From Chrysomallon squamiferum (taxonomy: Eukaryota; Mollusca; Gastropoda; Neomphalida; Peltospiridae), in contig CM022672.1 in the NCBI GenBank assembly GCA_012295275.1, forward strand, positions 27,608,430-27,672,429: 64,000 nucleotides of DNA, written 5' to 3'. The translations under genes and the position numbers were made by a program. Shown here piece by piece: positions 39,861-52,600 of this stretch. Under the pieces are notes generated by a model, which saw nothing but the letters and a program-made list of their open reading frames with translations, searched no databases and was not told the origin of the DNA. Position 1 is the first letter of the stretch, and every line of letters starts with the position of its first letter.

Positions 39861-40194
39861 TTTTATTTTATTTTATTATATTTTATTTATCATTTTTTGT
39901 TTTAAAAATGGTTATCAAATTAGTTTTCAAACTAATATTGTTATTTATTTCTTCTAGGATATAGATTAATAATGAATTTATTTATTAAGAAGAGGATTAT
40001 TAATTGGTAAAAACCAGCAGTATGTGTATATCACACTGAACTTATGTATTATTGTTATTGTTGTTATTATTTTTTCTTCAGGAAACACTCGCAAACAGAG
40101 CATAGAACACATCAAAGGAGAAAAATCGAGACTTCGCAAACATATATCAGCTCCTATAATTCAGCATGTTTCAGCAGATCACAGTAGTGTCTAA
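20234..40194 (+). CDS. Atrn-like: Attractin-family transmembrane protein
   Basis: 29 phase-matched exons, about 1246 aa, full length. The start chosen is ATG 20234 (AAGATGGCG, strong context); an in-frame ATG at 20204 would add 10 residues. Order: signal peptide (hydrophobic stretch around residues 22-43), EGF, CUB (about 78-188), two EGF-like repeats, six kelch blades (about 250-566), a run of PSI-type modules (567-862), two laminin-type EGF repeats (863-959), a conserved juxtamembrane region, one TM helix (about 1075-1100) and a cytoplasmic tail with EMQQMASRPFSAV and LEPLHGNKAAVLTL. The tail, CUB and kelch parts match attractin/ATRNL1 (mouse mahogany) very closely. In vertebrates these proteins work in melanocortin signalling and, with the E3 ligases MGRN1/RNF157, in receptor turnover; the invertebrate role is less clear. 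The C-type lectin domain of vertebrate attractin was not found. ATRN and ATRNL1 cannot be told apart here; this may be a pre-duplication orthologue. Confidence 0.96.
24520..28552 (+). CDS. Attractin exons 5-11: kelch propeller
   Basis: Exons 24520-24685, 25156-25246, 26278-26491, 27095-27278, 27699-27853, 28207-28291, 28488-28552. They encode six kelch units with hydrophobic-GG/GY cores: MWVSGGY, LYLHGGV, VIFGYSP, IYIYGGY, LVFGGNT and LMFGGFK, each with the downstream W (ETWSC, KTWKKL, DSWTV, RKWTIL, NSWHFL). Junction phases are mixed, so the propeller does not follow a one-blade-per-exon rule. Confidence 0.94.
29083..33131 (+). CDS. Attractin exons 12-17: PSI-type Cys-rich modules
   Basis: Exons 29083-29211, 29671-29780, 30963-31086, 31517-31630, 32371-32580, 32931-33131. 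Each has a PSI-like pattern with C-x-W-C or C-V-W: LPGVKCVWSGGKCK, YNCHWCHNKC, CQACVSAQCVWD, CQACYREGLCVWNC, CENCTWKSCMWCSNLKQC and CEACQTHPLCGWCNDPTNTG. The last two align well with the PSI pair before the laminin EGFs in vertebrate attractin (SYVASYPYGQC; MCMEGSYKGPI). The middle four occupy the interval where vertebrate attractin has PSI2 and a C-type lectin domain. Confidence 0.88.
29813..29893. repeat. (CT)n run just after attractin exon 13 donor
   Basis: About 80 bp of CT beginning about 30 bp downstream of the GTATGC donor of exon 29671-29780. It yields Ser-Leu repeat open frames that are not genes. Confidence 0.97.
31517..31630 (+). CDS. Extra PSI-like attractin exon
   Basis: A 114-nt phase 1-1 exon between 30963-31086 and 32371-32580, bounded by CATTAG and GTGAGA, open throughout (DGCLSLGCETKHTCQACY then REGLCVWNCEKGKNCC). 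It resembles the preceding exon (LGCELLHSCQACVSAQCVW against LGCETKHTCQACYREGLCVW). It probably arose by exon duplication and may be constitutive or alternatively spliced; skipping it leaves the frame intact. Confidence 0.8.
31682..32097. repeat. 41-bp [13 protein letters not shown] in attractin intron
   Basis: Ten tandem copies plus a partial one of a unit close to CCCATCCTTGCAACATTTCA followed by ACAACTTAGTTACAGTAATAT. Copies differ by G/C substitutions (CCCATCC, CCCATGC, GCCATAC) and two small indels. It starts about 50 bp after the extra PSI-like exon. Confidence 0.97.
33771..33807. repeat. (TG)n microsatellite
   Basis: Pure TG run about 70 bp upstream of the acceptor of the first laminin-EGF exon of attractin. 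Confidence 0.95.
33878..36284 (+). CDS. Attractin exons 18-22: laminin-type EGF repeats and following linker
   Basis: Exons 33878-33952, 34341-34406, 35050-35143, 35645-35700 encode two laminin-type EGF modules (CQCNGHSTCKNGTNICEEC; CVCNGQADSCHREKGYC). Exon 36190-36284 starts the conserved membrane-proximal region (YQLKTDYQFTFNLSKVEDQF). This region is strongly conserved with vertebrate attractin (DYQFTFSLSQ). Confidence 0.92.
36058..36168. repeat. Triple ~37-bp direct repeat in attractin intron
   Basis: Three successive copies of TTAATAATGACATGTTTAAT followed by ATGTAAAAA, with small differences at their ends, directly before the exon at 36190. Confidence 0.85.
36665..40194 (+). CDS. Attractin exons 23-29: membrane-proximal domain, TM helix, cytoplasmic tail
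   Basis: Exons 36665-36734, 37148-37299, 37947-38005, 38364-38442, 38990-39127, 39516-39672, 40082-40194. The TM segment spans the 37947 and 38364 exons (LVHFFVTFFSSCFLSLLLIA) and is followed by WKIKHKY. The tail contains EMQQMASRPFSAVCIEIE, CLEPLHGNKAAVLTL and GQSGIALGSSMITFG, each matching a conserved block in vertebrate attractin, including the membrane-near region implicated in melanocortin-receptor and MGRN1 interaction. The last residues are unlike the vertebrate C-terminus. TAA is at 40192-40194. Confidence 0.95.
39815..39863. repeat. (TTTA)n microsatellite
   Basis: About twelve TTTA units in the last attractin intron. A similar run lies at about 36929-36962. Confidence 0.95.
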
Positions 40195-42190
40195 TCTGTA
40201 AATTCATTTAATGCTGCTTGAGCTGATTTCTTCTTTTCAACTGTGTCTAATGTAAATCACAATCTATTCATAATGTCATATTTATTCATAATTAATTTTT
40301 ATGTAACATGTTGAGAAACAAAATATTGAATGCAAAATTAATTTTGATTTAAAAATGAATTGTTACATCTGAACTTCTGTCTCACTGATTTAGCTGTTTT
40401 GTTAAGTCTTTTTTTTTTTTTTTTTTTTTTAATCTTGAACTAGTACTCAGGGATGTTAGCATATGATCAAAGATCTGTAAAACAAAAATTGTTTCACAAT
40501 TTATAAATATTAGTAAATTTTAAATCCTTTAAAAGTAGACTTATCTTTTGATGTCAGTGTCTATTTTACTACAAGAAAACCATTAATGAATACTAAATTT
40601 TCTTTATCATTTAGTCTATAATATGAACCTGTTTATCCACAGATAGACAGAAAAATACTTTTCAATAATCAATCCATACAATATTAGTAAACTGCCTTAC
40701 CCACAGTATCAACAAAGACAACAAAAATATATAATCATAATAATAATAATTATTATGATTATATATTTTTTTCTTAGATACTGTTACATTAGTCATACTA
40801 TTTTCAGAAAAAGATTTTTCCTTGCATTTTTATTTTCAAACCACTATAATTAAAAAAAAAAAAAAAATGTTTGCTTCTCTGTTGTATTCCTCTTTTCCTT
40901 ATATATAAAAAAAAAAACAACAAAAAAAAAAGCTTCATTTATAAAATAATCAAAATTAAGAAATAGCCTAAAACATTAGTTACTCTCTTTGTTAAATAAT
41001 CAAGAGAAAATATGGAATCACTATATTAGTCAGATAGTGCTAGATTATCATCATATTTATTTATTGTCATACAAATTCATTTTTAATTGTAATTTTTATT
41101 TATTTTTTATAAAGTAAGATGAGATATTCTGTGATCATTTTAAAAAACATGTTAATCTGCTTTATAATGATCAGTTGCTTGTAATAGATGTTACCTGTAC
41201 AAAAAGTTCAAAATTTAAAATTTATATAACACATTGATCTTTGCCTGCATGTAGTTATATAATCTTAATAAATTTAAAGCCAGGTCAGATATCCCAACTG
41301 AAACCCTGGCGTTGACTTGTCTAATTTTGAATATTAATTTAAATATGTTATACATTTTTTATGATTATAATATTATTAAAACCTTTTACTAACCAACAAT
41401 TGCCAATGAATTTAGTAATTTAGCTTTTCTGTTTTTCAAATTGTTTGTAAATAATTTAATTTGAAAATGCCACAAATTGAGATACATTTCATTAACTTTT
41501 GGCTATAATGAATTACGCAGGTCTGTATAACCCAGAAATCAGCAAATGGTTCGATTCCATGTTAGTGATTGTTATAACATAGATTAGCTCTCTTTGTATA
41601 TAGGTTATTACAGGAAACGGAAAATGAATTATCATTAATTAACTATTATGTGATACACATATCTTGTACTGTGTGAAATTATAAATTTGATTTCCTGCTT
41701 CAAATCAAATGAATACATGATGTAAAAAGCAATCCATTATTTTAACAAAATAACAAAGCAGATATTTTTATATGACATTAATCCTTGTTTGAAAATAATT
41801 TTCAATTTATATTTTTTTGGGAAATGTTAAAAGAAAATGTAAATATTTTATATTTAAAACATACAAAAATCTATTTAAATCCATTTAAAAAACAACAACA
41901 GTAATGGCCACTCATTATTCATATTAAACGGATAGATGTTCGATACATATTTTTACCACTGAATTATAACAAAATATCATTTTTATATGGGTTGAGTATG
42001 ATGTGCATTTAATTTAAAATGTAAGAATTGTTTAATCTTCATACCATGTTGTGTACATGATGATGATGATGATATGAAATCGTAATGATTTTTGTAAATT
42101 TGTATATACAAAATAAAATCCATTTTATGAAAATGTATAAATAAAATGTTTTGTATATAATTATATATAATGAATCATGACATAAATAAA
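40195..42190 (+). other. Probable long 3' UTR of attractin
   Basis: About 2 kb after the stop with no open frame or exon signal. AATAAA hexamers cluster at 42112-42117 and 42140-42145, followed by another near 42185, which would give a roughly 2-kb 3' UTR. Earlier AATAAA-like strings also occur, so the end is uncertain. It contains a perfect 22-bp-arm AT hairpin at 40723-40770. Confidence 0.5.
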
Positions 42191-45100
42191 CCACAATTTG
42201 TACAAGCATTTGCTGTTTTGATTTTACTTTTTTTTATATTTCAGCTTTCTGTCATATTTATTACACATTATTTCATTTATTTCCCATTTCATTGAATTTT
42301 TTACATGATAATGATAACAGCTTATTAATAATTTTATGCAAATATGTTATTATTTTATGTGCAATCATTTAATTTGATAGATGTAATTTATATTCTGATA
42401 TGTTCTTAAGTCAGTTGTTCACACACACACATACACACATCAACCCCCCCAAAATGCTGTTTATATTCATATATGTCTTCCATTTTAAGAAATTCTGTAA
42501 TTGATGATCACGGAAAAGAAATTCATGGAAATAAACATAAAATATTTGTCGATAATAATTTATTAAATATGATGGAAATATGAAATAATGGGCTAATAAA
42601 AACACATAGTACGGTTTCATTTTTTATTTACATATTTTTTAAATCATTAACAAATCATGTATTGTGCAAAAGATTTTTATGTTGTTTTTTTTTAAATTAT
42701 TTTTATTTATTTACTTATTTAGTTATTATTTTTAAATAGTAAAATAAAGGAAATTACATCACTTGTGTATTTGTTAATTAATAAACGGAAATTTATTTTC
42801 TTTATATGTTGTGCTTCACTGGAAAATTAAATGCATTACCATGTAACTGTGTTTTTCTTTGTTCCATAATACAACTTGACACTGATATTTTTTTATCATC
42901 CTTTGACTAAATCATTTATTTTCTAACAACACCAATAATTTATTATTCTTTCACTGCTGTTTATGGATTTAAATCCTTCAGTCAACATAGAAAAAAAATA
43001 AACTTTCAAAATGTTTTAAAAAGCAATGGTTACAACCTTTTGTTAAAATATATAGTTAAAATCTGACAGCTTCTTTTAATTGATTGGTACCAAATGTGAT
43101 TAATCTGTTTAAATTTTTTGAAAGTAGTATATTTCAAACTGATGTGAATCCAAAGTGACTGATTAATTGAGTTCCTCTAATTTTCCCAAATCACTGCAGA
43201 ACACTGAATACTTTGTGTTCAAAATGAGAGGCAACACAAATACAGCAACTGCACAGCTTAGAAAGAACACTGGTTGTGAAAAAACATTGTATACAGCCAG
43301 CTACTAAATCACAACTCACTGTGCAGTCATTTTGATACACTGACAACCTAGCACATTCTGTCTCTGCTGGAGATAACTGGAAATTTATTTGTGTTAAATT
43401 TTCACTGCATGTTGCCTATGATAGTCACCATCATTATTGTTTTGTGTTTGTGATGATTTGCACTGCATATAGTCTATGATGGTCATTATTATTATCTTGC
43501 ATGTTAGTTTGTGTTAATTTCCATTGCATGTAGTCTGTAGTAGTCATTATTGTTAGTACTTTGTGTTAATTGTGATGATCATCATTGTTTATCATGTATG
43601 CTTCTGTTGATTTCCATTACATATTGTCTGTGACAGTCATTATTATTACTTCATATGATTGTGTTAGTGTCAATTTCCTTTGTATATAGTCTATGACTCG
43701 TTATTATTATTTTGTATGTTAATTTGTGTTGATTTCCACTGCATGTAGCCTATGATGGTCTTTATTGTTTCATATAAAAAAAACTTTCAAAAAGAAAATA
43801 ATGAGGTTGTATAGTGGAAAATATTTTTAGCTTTCATTTAAACAGAAATATATTTTAAAAAAAAACATTAAATCAAAATATTTTGTTAATATGTTCAGTT
43901 ATTTATTATATACTAAAACAAAGACTAGAAATGAAGTGATAGAAAGTTCTCTATAGTCTAACAAACTTTGTTGGACAGGAAACCTTAAACAAGTTTTTTT
44001 AAGTCGTTTTTTTATGCTTACATTTTATGTCTGTATACACAGAATCAAAGGATGGTTTACTTTTTATTAAAAGCTGTTACTGAGAATGATAACATACATC
44101 CACTGTTGTATTTAATTTTTTGATGGCAGATGGGCAATAAAGCTGGAAATCATCATTTGTATATTAAACAGTTTTTCATCACCATAGAGTGTTTTCCTGC
44201 CTTCAGGAAGGTGTTATGTAATGAATCCTTTAAAGAAGCTGATGAATTGCCAATAATGGTTTCTCCATTATCATATAAACCTCCATTATTGGATACTATT
44301 TTCATATTTCAAGAGTATCTGAGGTTTAGTTAATCTTTTATTGAAATGTGTGTCTGAATGTTGAGATAAATTAAAAAAAAAGAACAAGACAAATTTTGTT
44401 TAAATATATTTATTTAATTACCTGATATTAATGACTAGCGTTACATGATTGTAATAGTCAGGTAATATCAGCAGTATCATTCAGTATTTCCACTTAAATT
44501 CAGTATACTGACATTATTCTGTAAAGAAAAAGATTTGATTATAATATCCATGATGAGATGAAAAGTTAAAAAAAAAAAAAAAAAAAAATATTGAATACTT
44601 TTCATAAATGAATTCTGGGTTATCCAGTGTGCATAGCTGGAAACACTTAATAAAATAAAACTAAAAAATTTCAAGTTTTTATTGATTTTAAATTAATGTT
44701 TAAGAAGATATTATAATTTTCAATGAATAATGATTTAAAAATTTCTACATTTTAGAAATCTCAAATTTCTATCATTAAGTTCTTAAGCTGACCATCCACA
44801 AAAAAATCCAGACCGATTATTTCTCTTTACTACCCTTAGATAAATGTGAATTTTTTTAACACAAAGCAGCTAAAGATTGATTCTGTTTGAATTATGATCT
44901 GTTACAAAGCAAACAATGCAAAGATAATTCTAGAATGAAAGAAAATATCCAGTATGAAAAATGATTTAATATTTAATATATTGTAAACATTAATTATATT
45001 CTTTACGAGTTGACACAGAGGATAATCAGAAATTCAGTATTGTGATAAAGATACATTTAAATAGATTATTTTATTTTAAATCACTTTGTTGTTTTTAATA

Positions 45101-46040
45101 CCTTCTTATGGATCAAAGTCCATCTACGAAATTTTCCATTGTTAAAGAAAAAAAAAAAAAAAAAAAAGAATAAAAAAAAGACATATAATAAATAAATATA
45201 AAATAAATGAAATACAAAAGTAAACATAATTTTATGATTAATACAAAACAAGTGAAAAATATTAATTTTCAGTCAGTAACTCTCCTCTGGTTTTGAACAA
45301 GAAATACTAGTTAATTGTTGTAGTTATTTTATTTTTTGTACAAGGCAACATTTAATCATTAACACAATCTTATTATGGTACTCAAAATACAACTAAATGA
45401 TATAAGTAAAAAAATAAAATAAATAAACTAATTATAAAGATGGTGATGATGATGAAAAAGTAACTTTAACAAAATCCATGAAAAATTATCAGAAGTAATT
45501 AAATTATAATAAAATTTACTTCAGACTTATTTATTTATAAAAAATTCATAACACTTTTTTGGGGGGAGGGGAATCCCATTTAATATACAGATTTAAATTT
45601 TTCTTGAAACAGACAAACAAAATTGAGAGATACGATTTTTTGTATGTGAGTACTACAAGATTGACATTCATAATTATGAAGGCACAGTTATGGCTGGAAT
45701 GATTTTAATATGTTCACTGAAAGGGAGGGCACTCTGATATGTATATATTTACAACAGGAAACAGTCTAAATCAGTGGCATATTCATTTCAGTATTGGCTG
45801 GAATCATAATGCATAATGATATGTTATTTGATCTTTTGTATCCTTATTATATACACGACTATTCTTTTTAAGCATTAAATGTACAGTTATTGTTAATTCT
45901 CACATACTGCTCTAATTATTTCATTAAATTACTATTTTGTCTCTATTTAATAAAGTAATTCAAACACACATACACATTATATGTGATAACACAATAATCA
46001 TGTTCAGTTACAACAACATTATTTCTGAATACAATGCAAA

Positions 46041-46075
<35 letters not shown>

Positions 46076-47098
46076 TACTTCTCATTTTGATACATGCACA
46101 TTCAACAGATTTACAAAAAAAAACCACCAAAAAACCCTCACATATATGGTACATTCTAGCAGCCATATACAGGCTAATTGCTATCAAACAGGAGAAAAAT
46201 ATTTTATAAAAATACCAGTGTATCATATTATGCTTTAAGATATTACTGTAAACTTGTGGATATCCTTGGAGTATTAACGTATTAAAAAAAAAAAAAAAAA
46301 AAATGGCATATAGCTTTAAATATTATTTATATATATATAATAATAAATTAATAATTGTATTCTGCATAATTTCTTAACATCATTTAAACAAAACTGTAAT
46401 AATTCTTAATCTGAATAAATATTAAAACTTGTGGCAATGTTCCATTAGTATGATGCTACTTTCAGTATATACATCTTAGAAAATATTAGTAAAAATTTGA
46501 GCTTATTCTAGTAGATATATTATTTTATTTATTTTTAAATTTCTGGAATAACAGAATCAGCTGTCTGGAATGTATTTCACTGAGCTAACAATAAAACCCA
46601 AAGTGTATCTTGAATATTAGTAACAAACATTTAAGTATATATTCCAGTATACAATTTATTTTGTAAAACATTTTTTGTAAATTATATTTTTTTGTAAATC
46701 AAACTGTTTAAAAAATAAAGCAGTAAAAAAAAAAGAAAGAAAAAAAAGTTAAATAATAATAATAACAGAAAAATAAATTTAATTTGTTTTATCTGAAATA
46801 TAGAATCTCTTGAATGTTGCGAGTCTGTGGAATACAGTTATATACTGAAGTACAATGAAATATATACAACTCTTGTTAGTAAAAAGGCTAAAACAGATAA
46901 TATGTTATATACACATTTAGCAATTTAATTTTTTAAATTGTATTTACAAATATTAAATTGTGGTGATTTTTTTAATGTATATAAAATGTATACATGTAAT
47001 ATAAATGAGATAATGAAGTCCCTCAGTGATTTAATAAAATGAATTACTTATACAATGAACAAAGTTTATGATAAAACTTATAAAATACATTCTTTTTG

Positions 47099-47139
<41 letters not shown>

Positions 47140-47838
47140 TCGTTGTCTTAGGTTTGATTAGATTTTGAATTATTATCTTTTTGCTTCTTTATAAAAGTGC
47201 AATTTTAAAAATATTTTATATATTTTGTTAATATTCCATTTATAATTAGTCATCTACTTTTGATCAGATTTGATTCTAACCAAGAAGACATAACTAGGAA
47301 TGGACCTTATTCAGAATTTACTTAAATGTCAGGGTTTTTCTGTTTGCTTTTTCAGAAGATGTGGGTTTTTTTTAATGAAATATTTCCCAGCATTTTTTGT
47401 TTCTGAAAGACAGCATAGACAGAAATGAAATGAACCATAAATTTGTTTTATCTTTTAGATCATTTTTGTTGTTGTCACAGTTGCTAGTTCATACGAACAT
47501 GTCACAAAGGTCATTAAAAAAGGGTTTTGCTAGGGTTCACAATAACAGTACAGTGAAGTGTAAATTGTTAGTTATGATTAGGTGAATGATAATACAATTT
47601 GATTACAAAATATCAAATTTTCAAAAAAAATTTTTTTTTTTTTTTTTACCTTATTTCAGGAAGGTATAAATTATTTGACATGGATAAGTTCTCATTTAAA
47701 ACTGTAAACTGTGCAAGACAAAAAATCGAACATAGCTTGTGTATGAACCTTTTTTACTTCATTTTATCGTGTATTTCAGATCTTTTTGGTTGATGTAAAT
47801 TATTATTTCATTCTTTTTAAAAAGCAAAATATAAATTA

Positions 47839-47879
<41 letters not shown>

Positions 47880-49370
47880 TAATAATAATAAAATAATAAA
47901 TAATTAAACTGAAAATATTTATCTAGTTTTTGCAGAACTGGGATTTCAACATTTTTCAGAACATACTATAATTTAAATTTTCCCTTATGTATACTGCTAT
48001 GAGAATTAGTTAATATTAAAAGATGAATTTTACAACAAAAAATTGTTTGTATTTACATAGCAAATTTATTACATTCTTTTATCCACTGATCATAGTTTTT
48101 ATTATCATAAAATAATAGAATATTCTACTGTATGTCGAGTTTTACTGTTCTTTTTCCCAGAATACTGATTTAGCTGTTAAAAAGTTACAATGACAAGTGA
48201 TAAAGAAGTGAAAAAAGAAAAAAGATTATAGCACCAGTCTTTTTTGTTATAGCATCCACATTTTCATTCTCACCAACAAATAATATTTTCTGTTAAACAC
48301 TATAATTGTTATCAAATACATTTGTGTAAAATCACATGATGATTCTTGTTAACAGGAATGCCTTGATTGGTAAAACACTTTTAGTGTTAATGATTTTCAG
48401 TTTTCATGAAAATGATGAAGAGAGACTGATACATTTTAACTGAAAATATACATCTAAAAAAAATGTCTATTTTAAAATTGACAGATTTTTTATATATTTT
48501 ATTATTTATTTATTTATTTACTTACTTAGAAACTGAACAAGTAAATTATTAATTACTTTCAATTTGCTAGATAATAATTCTATTAAATATGCTTAAAAAA
48601 ACACATTTCTAAACTGAAAAATGATAAATATTTGTATAAACAAATTATATCTGGTATCCTGAATATCTAATATAACATATAAACTATACAGAGCTAAAAT
48701 GAAGCAATGATAAGTAATTGTATTGATTCACTGATGATTAATGTTTAATGAACAATTTTTTTTATAAAAATGGGGTGGGGGACTGGATGACAAAGATAAA
48801 ATAAATAATAGAAAGAAAGAACAAAAAATTTAAAAGAAAACATTTTTAAAACTAGTGGCAAATGTGGCAAATAATACAAAGTAGAAAAATTATCAAAACC
48901 TGAAATAGGATTGAACACTAAATGTGTCTAATTTATACAAAATATTTTGCCCATTGGCTCCTGCTATCAGTTCCATTAGCCAATCACAATCAGTATCACT
49001 GTGGAGAATTGTGGGACGTTGCTGTGTGACCTAGTGGAGTTCATTGAAATGATGGTTATTATGCTTTCTTCATCCACAACTATTTGATATATCACATTTA
49101 ATCAGGAAAAAAACATAAAAATCAAAAACAAAACGTATGTTGATTAATTATCACCCGCAAACATTTGTTTTGTTTTGTTTCATTTTGGATTTTAAAACAT
49201 TAATCTTTATCTGTTCTTTTCCATATTTTTTAAAATTATGTGTCTTCCATTTTGTTTGCAATATATTTCTTCTCTTAACTGAAGAAACAAGAAAAGCAGT
49301 AGACTTTCTGATGGGTACTCTTTGTTTTGTATTTTTTTAATGTATTTTTTAAATAAATGTGGTTACTACT
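42191..49370. other. Convergent spacer between attractin and crumbs
   Basis: About 7 kb without a supported exon on either strand. It contains a degenerate tandem repeat at 43400-43770, (AAT)n at 46043-46075, (CA)n at 47102-47138, and poly-A runs at about 44570-44588, 45147-45167 and 47840-47873. Part of the right side is probably the 3' UTR of crumbs, whose stop is at 49371. Short open frames here (for example 44130-44333) carry no domain signal. Confidence 0.6.
43400..43770. repeat. Degenerate ~60-bp tandem repeat
   Basis: About six copies of a unit like GATTTCCATTGCATGTAGTC followed by TATGATGGTCATTATTATT and TTGTATGTTAGTTTGTGTT. Copies vary in length from about 58 to 70 bp and are roughly 75-85% similar by eye. 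Confidence 0.8.
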
Positions 49371-49510
49371 TCATATGAGTCTTTCTTCGGGAGGTTTCTT
49401 GAGGACGTTGCCGAGCTCGACGCGGGATCCTGACGTCTCCTGGCGACTGGGACTGTACGTCCCTCTCGTGGCACGCTTCGTCCGAGCAACCATCAGGAAA
49501 ACTATCACAA
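49371..49510 (-). CDS. crb: Crumbs last exon: end of TM segment and cytoplasmic tail
   Basis: Begins in phase 1 after a TTTCAG acceptor. It encodes the end of the TM helix (VVIVFLMVA), the basic stop-transfer (RTKRATR), the GTYSPS FERM-binding segment, the [12 protein letters not shown] linker and PPEERLI-stop. This short exon is markedly GC-richer than its surroundings, in keeping with strong coding constraint. Confidence 0.98.
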
Positions 49511-49552
49511 CTGAAATCAAACAACGCTCAGTCACAACTTTAATAATAACAG

Positions 49553-49606
<54 letters not shown>

Positions 49607-52600
49607 TGATAATAATAATAACAATAATAACAATTAATAATAATAACAATAACAATTAATAAAAACTGATAATAATAATAACAATAATAATAATAACAAC
49701 AATAACAATAAAACAAATAAATATGATGTTGATGTTGAAAAATAATAATAAGAGTAATAATAATAATAACAATAACAACAGAAACATTAATATGTATGAT
49801 GAGATAAAGCAGCCATTGCAATAATAATAATAATAATCATCATCATCATCATCATCATAAAGATTTTATTATATATATATATATATAAAATCAATATTTC
49901 AAAAAATGCAAATAACTGCAAAAAATAAAATAATAATAATATATATATATAAAATCAACAAATAAAAGGTTTGTAAAATAAAAAACAATAAAAAACAAAA
50001 CAATTACCTATTATAATTATAATCAGGACTATAGCCACTATTGGTCCTATGATGTACCACATATTGAGCTCATCAGTTTGCATCTGTAATAAACAGCACA
50101 AATATATTAACATTTAAACTGGAGAGCAGCATAAATCTACCTTCCTTAAAATGTACTTAAATTCTTCACTCTTAAATTATTACTTTACTCTAATTTTCAA
50201 ATTTATTGTTTAAAAATAACATTAAATAACCTGTGACCATTTAATAATGGCAGAACTAAAAATGAAAATTAATACTGTTTATGTAATAATCCACAAATAA
50301 ATGTAATAATAATCCACAAATAAATGTAATAATCCACCAATAAATGTAATAATCCACAAATAAACAGGCATCTGTAGAATGAAAGAATTTTTATTTTTTT
50401 TGCTCAGAGTTTGAATATTAAAAACTTTAATGAATAATTGATTAAAGTTTTATTTGAACTTTAATAAATATCATTTAATCTTTATCATTTATTCTACAAT
50501 TACTTGGACTTTGATGGGTTCACAATATGTGGAAGTGTGTGATAAAAAAGGGGCCAATAAGCTCTGCGTCAAAGCAAAACCAAGAGGTTACACTAACAAA
50601 TTACAGTAAATTAAACTAAGCTGCAGAAATTACCTTTTTCTCACAGTGTGAGCCCTCATAGCCATCCAGGCATGTACAGACATAAACAAGACCACCATTT
50701 TCACCTGAGGTTCGGTTGCATGTTCCACCATTTTCACATGTTGCTTTGAGACATGGATCTTCTATGCAGACTCCAGAATGATTAATGAAGCTTTCCTTAC
50801 ACTGACAGTAAAAACTACCATTTGTATTCATACATTTTTCACTGTCATTACATGAATGTAACTGTGAAGTGCATTCATCCACATCATCAGTGCAGTTGCG
50901 ACCTTTAAAATCTGCATAAAAATAACATAAATTACTAAAGTTGATGTAACTGAAAAGCAAAGCAAACTAAATGTGATTTCAGTTTAGAAAAAGTATGAAT
51001 GCAACCCCTTTTTTTATAAACAAAACAAAAAATTAAAAATGTTCTTAAAAAAAAAAAAATAATAATAATTGAAATTATTATAATTATTTATTGTTATTTG
51101 AAATTATGTAGAATTAGAAAACAAAAATAAGTGTAGACATACCTGAAAATATTTTATGAAACTGAAAACAAATCTATTTATTTGATCAAAATATTTGTAA
51201 CAAATGTAGTAAAAACTGGTAATTGTAATGTGTTGTACATAAATTATCATTATTAAAAAATAAAGCTTTACTTATTTAACATTAAACTTATTTTTATTGC
51301 AATAACAGATTTAAAAGTGTAATTATGAACACCCATAACAAAATAACATAGTAAATAAATATTTTACAAATATCTCTGAGAAAAATGTATCAAATGTTCA
51401 ATTTTTTTTAAAAACTTTCTTACTTTTAGTGCAAATACAGGTGTAGTTATTAATGTTATCAATGCAGTGTCCACCATTCTTACAGGGATGGTTTTCACAT
51501 TCATTAATGTTTGTCTCGCAGTGCAGACCTGTGAATCCAGGACTGCAGCTACAGCTGTAACCACCATCGAAGTTCCTGCACGTCCCTCCATTTAAGCAGA
51601 GTGATGCGTCATTACATTCATTTATATCTCTTCCACAGGATTGACCCTCCCAACCTTGAATAATAATAAAAATTAAAAAATTAAAAAAGAAAATGAATAC
51701 TGCATCATTTAAACAAATATATTTGGGCTGAATATTCTTTATAGTACAAATTTTTATATTTAAAAAAATTATTATTATTATTTATAAGATGGTTACAATA
51801 TTGAATAATCATAGATTTTGGCAGCCATCTTGCATTTTATTTTTAAAAGTTAATTTACTTACTGTCATCTTTAATGTCCTTAATATGATAATGTTTACTT
51901 TCATTATTTAATCATTCAATATAAATGAAGTCAACATTATTTTATTTTATTATTTTTTACTTTACAGAGTGAAAATTTTGAAGGTTAAACAATGAAATTA
52001 AAGATATTATCCAGAAAATTGGTAAGAAAATTCATTCAAAACATTATAATGACAATCATGGTCTAATGTAGTTATGTTAAAAAAAATTTATGAGAATGAA
52101 CTAACCCATTTTACATATGCATCTGTAGGTGTTTTCTGTAATATTCTGCTCACACCTTAACATTCCACCCTCACTACAGTTGTTATTTAGACATGGTCCA
52201 GCTATTCCACATGTTTCACCTGCAAGCAAATACATTAACTAAATTAAAACAATGGTCTAAACTGTATTTTAAAAATATTCATAAAAGAAGATATGTAAAA
52301 ATGAACTTATTTAAAGGAACTCAACATATTTTATTTAAAATAGTGATTTATAATATAATAATAATAATATTATTATATATATATCTATCTATATATATAT
52401 ATAATATACTGATTAGCAATAAGTAATCATTTATAAGCATCTTCCCACAGAGTAATAATAACAAAACAAAACACAACATTTGATAAACCATTTGGAATGA
52501 AAAACCAGCCCTTATGCTGTTACTATGGAAGATTAATCCACTGATTGTTAGTACAACCTGTTTAAAATAGTTTACACTGTATGAAGTTGGTTGATTAAAT

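Noticed and set aside
44130-44333. 67-codon plus-strand open frame with a nearby inverted repeat (CCAATAATGG / CCATTATTGG)
   Set aside because: No domain, and the inverted repeat is short and AT-rich; not enough for a gene or element call.
49371-49659. Two opposite open frames over the crumbs tail
   Set aside because: Only the minus-strand tail up to 49510 is coding; the rest is (AAT)n intron and the plus-strand frame is its shadow.
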